Shown one piece after another: positions 51,081 through 62,440 of a stretch of 64,000 bases of DNA. Position numbers and translations under genes: made by a program. The notes under the pieces are model-generated. The model was given only the letters and a program-made list of their open reading frames with translations. It searched no databases and was not told the origin of the DNA. Each line of letters opens with the position of its first letter. Position 1 is the stretch's first letter. The DNA comes from Mactromeris polynyma. Taxonomy: Eukaryota; Mollusca; Bivalvia; Venerida; Mactridae. The stretch covers positions 29,848,762 through 29,912,761 of the forward strand of contig JASFXZ010000003.1 in assembly GCA_032209605.1 (NCBI GenBank), given 5' to 3'.

Positions 51081-52498
51081 GATAATATTACCTGATTAGC
51101 AAATAAATATCAGTATATTTAGATATACAACTATGCTTAATTATGATCACATGATGTTTCCAAAGTACAATAACGATGTTTATCATACATTTAATTGGTT
51201 TATTTCAACGACTTGTCTCATTTAGTACGTTTACACAAAGCTCGTTCATTTTAATGTTGTCCTTGAATCTTTATCAAGGATAATAACCCTATATGAGTCT
51301 GTTTAAACAGTTACTCAAATAGTTTTTTTCTGAAATTTAAACACGGCACATAAAGGTGTATTTACGGCGTTTCGTGTCACATTGTTTGTTTCATTTATGT
51401 ATACCCAGACAGTCATTAGTCGTAAGCTCAAAAAGTATGACTGTTGTCAAAAATCTGTCATTCGTTTATTCACACAGCTTTTAACCTAAGTAATAATCTG
51501 TATTATGAAAAAGTAATTCATTTATATTGTATTTTCTCCTCACTATATTCGATTATTTTTCACATCATTTGAATGAAAATGTAATGAGTACAATATTTTG
51601 TTTTTTATTGGGTTCATCAACAATACTATTGTGCACGTCAAATGATATTATTGCCATTTACCAATGTATAATATTGCGTTATTTTTGTTTCATATTTGCA
51701 TTGTTTGTTTATGTGAAATTATGGGCATTATGCCTAATATTTCAGATTAAACTATATAAAAATGCTACTTTTTATACAAATGTACTAAACATACACATGT
51801 GTGTCAAATTACATTTTCAATTAGAAAAAGCTTTCGTTGTTGTGCCTTATTTTACGCATGGTACGCATTTACTGCCGACGTGACCATAAACATAGCCACC
51901 AAATCTGTAACATACACATTTTGTCACAAACAATTTCAAGGCGCGTGCCCTTACGTCATTCGTTCAAACAAAAGACTATACTCAGCGTTAATACAGATTT
52001 CATTCCATTATCAAGTTTTTAAAGCAAGTATTTTTTGACATTCATGAATATGTATTGTCAAGCTTGAACCTTAGGTCATATTGTTTTATATCTGTCTAAT
52101 AATTTATGAAGTGAAACCTGGCATTTACGTCGACTACCATTACCTGCTCCATGACATTGTCACTCAAATATTCTAAAGCCCTCTCGGGCGTTTACTCACC
52201 GGACGTAACAGCAAACTTTTATCATACGAGATGTGACAGGAATGCACTTGGTGAGTTTTGTAATCTAATGGAGAATGTGGATTCTATAAAAATGAAACTA
52301 CTTGTGACTAAGAGTAAGCATGCTTATTGTGTCTTCTTGCAGATCAGGCAACGGTACATTCCCCGCAGGCGGGATTTTGACAAGCTTAGTTAGTCGGCAA
52401 ACCGGTATATAGACTTGGCCAGAATTTTCGACAGTGGACTATTGGCGCGAGACCACACCATGGTAAAACATCGTATGTGGACTATTAAAGATGCAGTC
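51081..52498. other. AT-rich intergenic sequence
   Basis: No gene recognised. Frames at 51527-52038 are hydrophobic products of T-rich DNA. Confidence 0.45.
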
Positions 52499-52646
52499 TT
52501 GCGTTCAGTTACGGCTTACAGTCGCAAACGTTACGAAACTGTTTTGTTTTGTATCCTGACCCACCGTATTACATTCACTGTACACGGGAACCAAATTGCA
52601 AACGTTACGAAACGTTAGCCGCAAACACTTTTACCGAACGCACAGC
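52499..52646 (-). mobile_element. MITE, CCTGCGTTCAG family, copy 3 (inverted)
   Basis: TTGCGTTCAGTTACGG at the left and ACCGAACGCA at the right. The interior (TGTATCCTGACCCACCGTAT...GGGAACCAAATTGCAAACGT) is the reverse complement of the interior of copies 1 and 2. More diverged than the others. Confidence 0.65.
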
Positions 52647-53708
52647 TGATCATGTGTTTATTTGAGTCATATTTTCCTCGACAACGTTATGTTTAAAGTT
52701 GATAAATATAAACAATACGGAAGTTTCTGAAAGATTCGCCACTTCGGTTTGTCCGCTCAACGTAAGTATGCGTGTCTGTCTGGCATTGAAGGCGGCTATC
52801 CCACACAGTGTTCACATTGATAACTCAGGATTTGCCACAACGTACAATAAATCACTAAGACAACACATATCTCGTCTTTCATCCTTCTGTACACGTAAAG
52901 GAAAATCATGTAATAAAATATGATAAAGCGTCTTAAGTTAATTCAAGTGTCAGAAATTTTGGTTTTCACTTTTATTTTATTTACTTTGCGATAAAACCAT
53001 TAATATCATACAATAGAGAAAAATTGGAACTGTAAGCCGACAAAAGTCCCATCAACCAAGGAATGCAGTGGAACATTGGACCTAAATATGCCAGCATTTG
53101 TCGACCGAAATCCCGCAACGAATGATAATGAGTTTAAATTAAAATATCTAAGATTTGAAATCCCGGTAACAGAAGAATTTGCATTAACATGCATTTTGTG
53201 TATAATCCAAAACGTGCAGAGCATTATCTCTATGAGTCAGAAATCATTATATCCCTCTGTATTCGTCGTGATTAAAATCATCATGACTTGTGAAATTTTA
53301 AGTTTAGGTAGATGCTTAAGTTCAATACTTGAGGGCTTAGTGCATTGTATTACATTTTATTTCTCTCCTATCCAATGTTGGGCTGTTTTGTATCGTTTCA
53401 TATTCATACTGTTGACCTCGTTGATAACCACGGCTGAGTTGCTTTGGTTTATTTGTTCTGATCACTTCGGTTTAGTGCTTGTGTACCCTCTCTGTGTACT
53501 TCCTGGTCCTTACAACATTGTTTTGAGTACATCCTTACTTATGTCTCCTCCTTCACTGTCCTGCATTCTGTCACTTAGGTCCAATCATGGAGATCATACG
53601 CTTGTACCCGAAAGTACCGACACCTGGGGATCGAACAACACACAGCACATGATAAACCATGATTTGCACTCTGTGTTGTAGCTGATAGGAGAGTGATAAT
53701 TGACTATA
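52647..53708. other. noncoding, holding the longest open frame of the window
   Basis: The frame 53076-53681 (201 codons) has no recognised domain and no clear splice context. It is treated as a finding rather than a gene. Confidence 0.4.
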
Positions 53709-53985
53709 CAGTAAAACCTCAATGATAAGGCCACCATTGGGGCCCTTGAAAAATGGTCTTAATATTGAAGTGTCTAAATATCGAGTTAAATAAATAGCAA
53801 AACAGTGAACATGAACTTAAAATTTTGTTCTTATTATTGAGGTGGTCTTATTATTGTGGTGGTCTTATTATTGAGGAGGTTTTATTATCTAAGTGGTCTT
53901 ATTATTGTGGTGGTCTTATTATTGAGGTGGTTTTATTATCTAAGTGGTCTTATTATTGGAGTGGTCTTGAAGTGAAGTTATACTG
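53709..53985 (+). mobile_element. pogo/Tigger-like MITE, copy C (internally expanded)
   Basis: CAGTAAAACCTCAATGATAA after TA at the left; AGTGAAGTTATACTG before TA at the right. Inside, a GTGGTCTTATTATTGAG-type 18-20-bp block is repeated about six times in tandem, so the element carries an internal minisatellite. Confidence 0.75.
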
Positions 53986-54035
53986 TAGTTGTTTCTAACG
54001 CTCAACCTCTCTTTCTGCCTCATGTTATCAAAGTA

Positions 54036-54308
54036 CAATAAATCCTCAATAATACGACCCTCAGGATCCTTGAATACTGGTCTTATTATTGAGGTGGTCT
54101 TAATATTGAGGTTGAATAAAGGGCAAAGTAGAGAAAAATGACTTGAACAAAAATTGTTCTTAATTTTGAGATGGTCTTATTATTGAGGTGGACTTAATAT
54201 TGAGGTTAAATAAAGAGCAAAGGAGGGAAAATTTACTTGAAAAAAAATTGTTCTTAATTTTGAGATGGTCTTATTATTGAGGTAGCTTTTCGAAAAATGT
54301 TTTACTGC
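54036..54308 (+). mobile_element. pogo/Tigger-like MITE, copy D (internally duplicated)
   Basis: Begins CAATAAATCCTCAATAATAC after TA. The GAGGTTGAATAAAGGGCAAA...TTCTTAATTTTGAGATGG block occurs twice. The right end, ATGTTTTACTG, is diverged. It lies 50 bp after copy C in the same orientation. Confidence 0.65.
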
Positions 54309-55699
54309 ACGTGCCAACTTTTCAAATTTATGTACCTACACCACGCGTGGCAAAATGTTATCAAATTATTACGTTATGCTCGCGCGCACATGGAATATAC
54401 ACATCATAATGCCCATTAATATTTATTTAAATGTATTTCTCTAAATTTAAAACCGCATGAAAGGAAAAGTAAAGAAATTAAATACCATTAAGTACAACAA
54501 TTATAAGATTATACAACGCGTTTAACACAGTGATTAATACGTGAAACAATTGAAATTAAATCGGATTATTGTACGAAAAACATACAATTAATTCTCACGG
54601 CGGTTCTTTTTCAAAGTTTTCAGATTAAGTAAGCAACAACCTCAGGCGGGTATTAGAATATGACTTTTCAAATAACAAAGAAATTATTCATAATTTGGAG
54701 TATAACAATCGCATTAATAAGCCATGTTGAAACAAAGCAATATATGTTTATGTCTGAGTCAAACTCGTGAGAAAATAACTCCTGAACTGGTCGAGTTTTT
54801 CTGTTCCTTAAAAGGGCATTTTGTTTTGGCATTACCAAGTATGTACATGCACAGATTTTTTACCGAGGGTTTTGTTTTTTATGTCGGTACAGATTGACAA
54901 ACGATGGCAAGAGACAGATGTGTAAATAAATGGCAAGAAAAAAAATAGCGAGGAACAATAAACAGATTGATTTAATACGAAACAAAACCTTGTTAAAAAG
55001 TTCTTGAGTTACAACCTGTTTACCTGTAGATATACATGTAATTGACAAATCACTTATTAATAATATTATTTTATCGTTTATTTGGCATCATCAGGTTGGA
55101 TTCTTGGGCTATTTGAGTCATTGGTTACTATTGCAACATTTTACAAACATGATGTGCAACCAAGAATCTTCTAATTCCTGCACTCACAATCTAAACTGAA
55201 TTGATTGGATCATGAGTTTGAACAAAAACATCTTCCATTTCAAATACAAACGTACAACACACACACGCGCATTCAAGTTGTACATTTTTCAAATTAGACT
55301 TTTTCAGAAACACATTTTGTGTGACTTTTACCTACAAATAAAGAGCCTTTAACACCAGCATGACTGATCATTATTTACAACATCAAAGTATCGGCGCTAT
55401 GCCAATTTTGTGACGGTTTTTTCATCAAATAATAATTTTAAATATCCATGAACCGAAGACGGTTTACACCATTTTGAGAGAGCTTTTTGCCTATATATTC
55501 TTAATTGATTCGAGTATGTTCACAATAATGCAGCACTATTTGAAATTTCTTTGCATTCATCATTCTTGACAAAAGTCAAACATGTGATTCGGTATATGTT
55601 ACTAGTAATCCATCTCTGGCAAACATTATTCTAATAAATTGTGCAGTTAAGCGATGTCGTAAGTTGCTTGTTTAGATTAAAGTCAGTCATAATACATCG
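54309..55699. other. AT-rich intergenic sequence
   Basis: Nothing recognisable. Confidence 0.5.
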
Positions 55700-56002
55700 A
55701 TTGTTGTATATGCTTTTATTTATCGTCGCCACCGGTTTCCCACATGGGCGACGCCTCCGGAAGAATGTTAGTCATATTAGATTTTGGAGGATAGTGCATG
55801 ATACAGAAGATGCCCCAGTTCCAGAAGCACCCCTGGTTCTTTTACGTGCTCGATGTTAAGCATCATACACGGGACATCGGTTTTTAAAGTCTCGTCCGAA
55901 AGACTGTTAGTACGGTCAGTGATGGAGCGGGGAATCGAACCAGCGATCCCTGGATTACAAGTCCAGCGTTTTACCACTGGACCACTGATCCGCTACGAAA
56001 AC
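55700..56002 (-). mobile_element. tRNA-derived SINE with intact target duplication
   Basis: On the minus strand the head GCGGATCAGTGGTCCAGTGG...CTGGACTTGTAATCCAG...GGTTCGATTCC is tRNA-like with a perfect anticodon stem and a TGT (Thr-like) loop. The T-stem and acceptor do not pair, so it is not a functional tRNA. The body GGACGAGACTTTAAAAACCG, ATGTCCCGTGTA, GCACGTAAAAGAACC matches a SINE core widespread in marine invertebrates. The tail is GATAAATAAAAGC. ATACATCG flanks both sides (55692-55699, 56003-56010). Confidence 0.8.
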
Positions 56003-57266
56003 ATACATCGAAAAGAGTCAGATGCACTTTATATACTTGAAGTGTTTGATGCTCAAAGCGACCTCTATGGGTTGGTAATGCCAAATGTTTAGCCAGGATG
56101 TCGGTGCCGTACCCAGCATTTCAAGTGCACGCCTAACACTGACAGATACGTTATATCTGAACACAGACAGTATGCTATCAAAGCACTTACAGTATAGTGT
56201 CAATAAATCAGGATTTATACCAAGTCCGTACTCAATGGCATTATACAGACAGCACTCGGTAACTGTCACACATCCAGGTATCCACATCAATCAAGATGTA
56301 CTCCTAACTCAGTGTGCAGAAAAAATATGCTTAAATCCACGACTTAAGATTTTCACACCGGCCATGTCGTGCTTTATAAATGTTATCATTGAAGAATGTA
56401 ATGAAATACACATTTAACAAGCGATTATCAAGCTGAGAGATTTTGGACCATACAAAGGACACCGGATTTTATTCCCTTTCCAATACAGAATATCCCATAA
56501 AATGCAAATTACGCGTATTGTTGCAATGTGAGGTGTAATTTAAAAAGTAATTTGTTGGTTTTAAAAGAGCACTCGGTGAACGCGATATTTTTTTACAATT
56601 GCACATGCACAGTTGTTCACACGCACATTTTTCTATAGTGCTCTCTAATTTGCACCAATTTACACAATAGTCTTAAAATCCATACAGAACGTTGGTTTTG
56701 TCAGAAGTAATGCCGCCAAAATGGAGTTAAGGCCAAGATGGAAGGAGCTCCCTGAATTTCATGTCATGTTGTTACAGCAATCGATTACATTGCTTTGTTA
56801 TGGTCAATATATATACGTCTGTATGCGACTTGCTACTCTATCGTAATATAAGGCTTCTACACGACAAATAAAAATGACATCGTTATTATTTGTTAGTAAT
56901 CTCCAATGAAATATTTCTTTCAACAGAATGAATCATTTAGATTAAAGACAATGTATAAGGATGTAGTTTGCTATTTTCTGTTACGATGCAAAGATTTTTA
57001 CTGAAATTTATAGTCACCAAGACCAATACAAATAATGATATTATTATGTTTAATGGAAGGATTTCATTATATTTTTGCTTCTACTTTCTTTTCCATAATT
57101 ATACTTTATTATTTAAAAAAAGAAAATTCTGCATTTGAAATTGTAAGATGAACTTCAATAAATATTTAAAACTAACACATTTTATGAAAATGTAAAACGA
57201 TAATGGGTAAATTTTTCAACTTTCACTTTCCATATATATTACATTTTAAAAACAATAAATCAATCT
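56003..57266. other. AT-rich intergenic sequence
   Basis: Nothing recognisable. Confidence 0.5.
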
Positions 57267-57470
57267 TTATCCTAAAATCAAGCAAGGTGACCTAATATTT
57301 TTATTTCATATTTTAATCCAGACAGTGACTCCCATATAGTATACAAAGTAGTAAGAAAATATAGTAAAATTGTATCGATTTTGCTATATATTCATATGAA
57401 ATATTCACGTTTAAATCTTCATTATCCTAAAATCGAGCGAGGTGACCCATCATTTTTATTTCATATTTTG
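57267..57470. repeat. 50-bp direct repeat pair
   Basis: CCTAAAATCAAGCAAGGTGA at 57271 recurs as CCTAAAATCGAGCGAGGTGA at 57425, each followed by CC, TWWTTTTTATTTCATATTTT. Offset 154 bp. Confidence 0.7.
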
Positions 57471-58280
57471 GTTAGATACATTACACTTATCAAATATACA
57501 TAGTTTAAAGGAAATCTCTCCGTTAGAAACAAATGGCCTTATTGTTGGATACGCTGTGCACCATGAAAAGGTGTTGTGTTGGTTTTGTTGTATTGTTGCG
57601 CATGTCCTTTCGGGTTTTAAAAATCTTGGCGTATATAGGTAGATAGATAGATAGGTAGATAGATATAATTATAATACTGAATGAAAATGTGAAGGAAAAT
57701 CTGAATGAATTGACATAAACCAACTGCACTATGCAATATGTTTTCGTATAATATTATGTTTACCAAAATAGCAATGTCGTTGTTTGTATCCCGAGGAAGT
57801 AAATGGCAAGTCGTATTTCTAATTTGAATACCATTATGTAACTTTAGATATGATCTGACAGTTTGCAAATTTATGTTTTGGTTATTATATGGTATTCGCT
57901 AGATAATTAGACATGCCACACTGATACCTGATATGTTATAAAACAATTTTATCTTAAATTTACATCGTTAAGGAAGTTATGTACTAGTATATGGAATTAT
58001 TTAGAATTTAATACGTTGAAGAATTGATAGGACTCATTGGCAGTTACTGGTTATGAAAGTAAATGCGAGGAAATTGACTTACAGGCATGATAGATATAAT
58101 GTCAGTTTTAGCTAAAATATTCCATATATGGCTAGAGCTCTATGTATTACTAAAAAGCAAGATTATTTCGCTGAAATTGTCTTATATATCAATAGGTCAC
58201 ATCAGTCAGTGGAAATTCTAATCGGCTTTGTTACCAAGCTAGACACTTACACTCACATTATGTGCATATGTACAATTGTG
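57471..58280. other. AT-rich intergenic sequence with a short GATA microsatellite
   Basis: A (GATA)-type run lies at about 57638-57668. Nothing else recognised. Confidence 0.5.
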
Positions 58281-58525
58281 AATATATACTCAGTACATGT
58301 AATAACGCATCATGTGGAATTTCTAAATTTTCATTAAATGACTTTTAGGATGCAAGAAATGAACTTGACACGACATTATTACATGTGTACACAGCATGTA
58401 TGCTAAATTTCACGACAATCGACACGTATTTTCATTAAAAATGAGTTCAAAGTAAAAAAAAAGAAATTTAATGAAGTATGGTTGGTAAAAAAGAGTGCGT
58501 TTTTAAATATAGTGAGTATGTATCT
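58281..58525. repeat. 245-bp direct repeat, copy 1
   Basis: AATATATACTCAGTACAT through ATGCTAAATTTCACGACAAT to GTGCGTTTTTAAATATA aligns colinearly with 58877-59132. Confidence 0.8.
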
Positions 58526-58693
58526 GACATTTCAGCAATTTCTCTGTTACTACACGAGAGAAAAAAACAATTCTGGGCCATGAAGAGGTAGCTGTAGTGG
58601 ACTGACGCAGCCTCGGCTCGAACCCTGATCCCCGCACCAAGCTATCAACATCTTACTGAACTCGTTCCCTGTCTCGCGGATATTCATCATGTA

Positions 58694-58861
58694 CAATCAA
58701 ACCTCAATTATAAGACCACCTTTGGAACTCTTGAAAACGGGTCTTCTTATTGAGGTGGTCTTAATATTGGAGTTGAATAAAGACCAAAAACAGTCAATTT
58801 TTGTGGTCTCAATTTTGAGATGGTCTTTTTATTGAGGTGATCATTAGGTGAGATTTTATTG
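58694..58861 (+). mobile_element. pogo/Tigger-like MITE, copy E
   Basis: CAATCAAACCTCAATTATAA after TA at the left; GGTGAGATTTTATTG before TA at the right. 168 bp, the shortest of the five copies, same orientation. It ends 15 bp before the second copy of the 245-bp direct repeat. Confidence 0.75.
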
Positions 58862-58876
58862 TATCTTTATAATGTA

Positions 58877-59132
58877 AATATATATACTCAGTACATTAAA
58901 TAACGCACAGTGTGGGGTTTCTAAATTTTCACTGACTGACGTTTGGGACACAAGAAAAGAACGCGACACGATATTTTTGCATGTGTACGTAACATGTATA
59001 TATATATGCTAAATTTCATGACAATCGACAATAATTTCGTAAAAAAGAGTTTCAAAATTAATAAATTGAAATTTAAAGAAGTATGGTCGGTAAAAAAGTG
59101 TGCGTTTTTAAATGTACTGAGTATATATGTCT
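58877..59132. repeat. 245-bp direct repeat, copy 2
   Basis: Second copy of the repeat at 58281-58525, offset about 600 bp, roughly 80% identical by eye. The interval between the copies holds a B-box-like GGCTCGAACCC near 58615 and MITE copy E. Confidence 0.8.
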
Positions 59133-60805
59133 CGTATATAAGATGTGCAGCTGTATAAGTTAAAAGTTGTATGTCTACATTGTATTTAAAACTTGAGACG
59201 ATGAATTATTTTTAAGTATAAAATGATACATCGTTTGACGTCGGGAAATTAACGGGTGGTCGGCGCTTTGAATTTTAAATGAAATTGTATATGCTTTTTA
59301 AGTCACAAATTTTAAATAAGTCTACATTTTATCAAATTATCAGATGAAAATTATATCAGGTTATATTTCAGAGTTTTGCGTCACAAAAGAATCCATCAAA
59401 AGTAAATTTCCGCCTCTGAGGTAACATACAGTTTATTCCATTTTAAATTAAGTAATTTGAGTATATTGCAACCGTAGTCATAAATAAATGAATTTATAGA
59501 ACTAATTTTCTGATACAGACGAAAAAAATGCAGCTTTTGGCGAGGCATTATCCTTTTTTGAAAATAAGTTTCATATAATAAGTAATTTATGCACACGAAT
59601 GTGATTCTTTGTACATCATAAATTGTAACTAGACCTTTCGTCGGTAAAATTAACTTTTTCGCTCTTCATATAATTATGGAGGAAATAAAAGAACCTATCT
59701 ATCTGCAATGATTTGTGACGTTATTTCTTACTTTCCTGGTGAATAATCGAAAATTATAGCGATATATACACTCAAACACACATCTAATTGGTCATCCCAC
59801 ATTTCTGCATTTTATAATTTTGATAGAAATCTTTACAGGTCGACTTTTTTGTACAAGCATGTGTGGATTTTGGATTTGAAAGCATTATGGCATGGGTAGA
59901 ATAAAGTAAAACAAAGTTAGTCAATTTATATTTCTCTGTATTTATTTTGAAAAGTATAATAATACAAAAAGTGACCAATTAGAAAAGCAGTTGAGTGTAT
60001 AAAAAATCTGCGAAAAAATGTATGAAACAGTATTGTTTAAATGACATATACGAAAAATAGACCTTTCTGTGGTTTACGGACAATAATCGTGAACAAAATC
60101 AAGTACGACGCTACGATGGTATTTTCACTTTAATAAAATTGTCGAGTTAATCAATTCAGAAAATAAATAGTTCTGAAAACTGACATGCGTCGATGTACCA
60201 ATGTTTTGTTCTCATACTGATGTTGTTCAGTCATTTATCATTTGCGTCCCACCCGAAGGCTTAAATTATTTCAACTCATTAAACTGAGCCTCCGAAAATG
60301 TAGACGGTTATTGACATCCCATTCAAAAAGGCAAATTTACTTCCAGCACCAAGCAATATTATCATCTAAATTTTATTATATTTTATCACTGGCAAACTAC
60401 CCGAGTGGCTATAATGTACATACACATAATAGTTAATGCCAGGATTATTCAAATGGTATGGAAAATCCGCTGTTTCTTGTCTAGTATTCTGTTGTTATGG
60501 AAATGATCTGGCCAATATGGAATACATACAAGCTGATGAGCCGACTGACAGATATAATTAAGGCTATGGCTGAAAGTTAATTGTGTGTAATGGTGCGTGT
60601 TTAAGGCTATCATGCATTCGTAGATAACTCTGCTCCACCTCTTCATGTGGCGCCACGGTGGTCGAAACACACTCCCGCCCGTTTCCGTTAGGTTTGAATG
60701 AACTTGAAAATTCTGAAGCGATTTAAAAAACAAACATTTCCCCGTATAAATAATTTAGTTTTGTTGCATTCCAATACGATTGGTGAATTTAATTTACTGT
60801 AAACA
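59133..60805. other. AT-rich intergenic sequence
   Basis: Nothing recognisable. Confidence 0.5.
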
Positions 60806-61195
60806 TAGTTTTTAAACATTTTACCCAAATACATTTTTGTGTAATCATCTGTCTGTATGATATTCTGAACCTTATGTATGGTGTAGAACAGTTTAATATC
60901 TGTTAAATACAGTCATTAAAGTAATTTTATAGCTAAATTTCATCCAGTTATTGGCCAACTCCAGAAATTCCAACTTTAATTTGTTTATTTTTTCAAAACT
61001 TTTACCCCAAAAATCAAAGTTCACAATATATGACGTGTCTATACTTAAGGTATGTTATGGTGCAATATAATATCTAATAAATATACAGTTATTCTGGTAT
61101 TTTATTGCTAAATCTGATTTTGATATTGATAAATTCCAGAAATTCATGCTTTTGTTTACATTTTTCAACATTTTACCCCAAAAACCGCCTTTTGC
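60806..61195. repeat. diverged tandem repeat, period about 170-180 bp
   Basis: TTTTTAAACATTTTACCCAA (about 60809), TTTTTCAAAACTTTTACCCC (about 60989) and TTTTTCAACATTTTACCCCA (about 61161) recur in order. Between them the shared blocks ATAGCTAAATTTCATCC / ATTGCTAAATCTGATTT and CCAGAAATTC also recur. Confidence 0.6.
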
Positions 61196-62255
61196 ACTGT
61201 TGGATTTTCCTTCACTTCTTTTCAATACACAGCAGATATTAAACAATATAATTATGCAAAAATCATTGCTGTGCATTTTTTATCCTTCATTTTCATCAGC
61301 AGGGGGACTGGATTATAGTGAACGTTGCTGTTCACATGATACAGCTTACGACAGTGTTGCTGGTTTGTAAAAAATAATAAAGAAGAGGATGTGACATACG
61401 ACGTACACATGCAGCCACCCCGAGAGCATCTATAAGAGACATGAAAATATATACACGAAATGTTAAATCATTTGACTTTGATGATGAATGAAAAGTAAAA
61501 CATTAACACGGGGTAATGGTGAGGTTTCACTAGCAATTTAAGATAGATCGTCACACGAATGAATTCGTTCTTGCAAAAGTGGCTGGAAAATACTGGGATA
61601 CCAAAAACTGTAGGGTGTAACGGACACCAAGACTGTATATTGAAACATGTCGCCAGAGAGATTGGACGTAAAAATTAAACACATATGACTGGACTTCAAT
61701 TATCTCATGGCAAGCAATATATAAAAATAAATATACGAATCTGTCATAAATACTCCACCCACTTTCAGTGATTTCTATCTTTGTGGTATGAAAATAAAAG
61801 CATGTCAGTAAAAAGAAAGAAATATCAAAGGAACCGACATTTGCTAACTAGACAAGTGTAATTTTATAAATTGTTCATCATAAAATGCACATAATTACAT
61901 TCCGATGATAATGGGATCCAACTGACCACCGTGCGGGAGTTAAATCGACGAACCTTTTAAAAAGAAGAAAGAAAAACCTTTGATGAGTTTAATGTGGATT
62001 TTAAACTTCATAAAAACTTGACTGATTGATAGATAAGTACAATTAGATGGGTAAGTACTGGGGTGGCCGTATGACACATCTCACGCAGTATCAAGGGATT
62101 TAAACACACCGTTGGTGTCTCTGGACCAATCTGACGCCTTTGATTGCTGATTCACCACAACCAGTCTTTGCTTATTGCTGCATAGAATAATCAAGGACTC
62201 TCTCATCATAACTTGGGTACACCTGACAATATTTCGCCATATGTCCATTATAAGC
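61196..62255. other. AT-rich intergenic sequence
   Basis: Nothing recognisable. Confidence 0.5.
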
Positions 62256-62440
62256 CCTCGTAAGGGAAGCCGTTAGCAGTCGAGGGGATACTGCGCATGA
62301 CTCCTGATCCGAAAGTCGTGAGTTTGAATTCCTCCTTCACATGGTTGAACTACAAACTTCACAATTCCTAAATAAGGCGCAAGTACTGGTTATAAGTTAA
62401 CCATTGTAGCAGCCATCGAGAGTTGTTGATATAAGTTGTA
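62256..62440 (+). mobile_element. probable tRNA-derived SINE, degraded
   Basis: A-box-like TTAGCAGTCGAGG (62273-62285) and B-box-like GAGTTTGAATTCC (62320-62332) at tRNA-like spacing, then a short unrelated body. The 3' end and any target duplication are unclear. Confidence 0.4.

Noticed and set aside
55920..55996. Functional tRNA-Thr(TGT) gene on the minus strand
   Set aside because: The anticodon arm is perfect, but the T-stem and acceptor stem do not pair, and the sequence runs into a SINE body with tail and target duplication.
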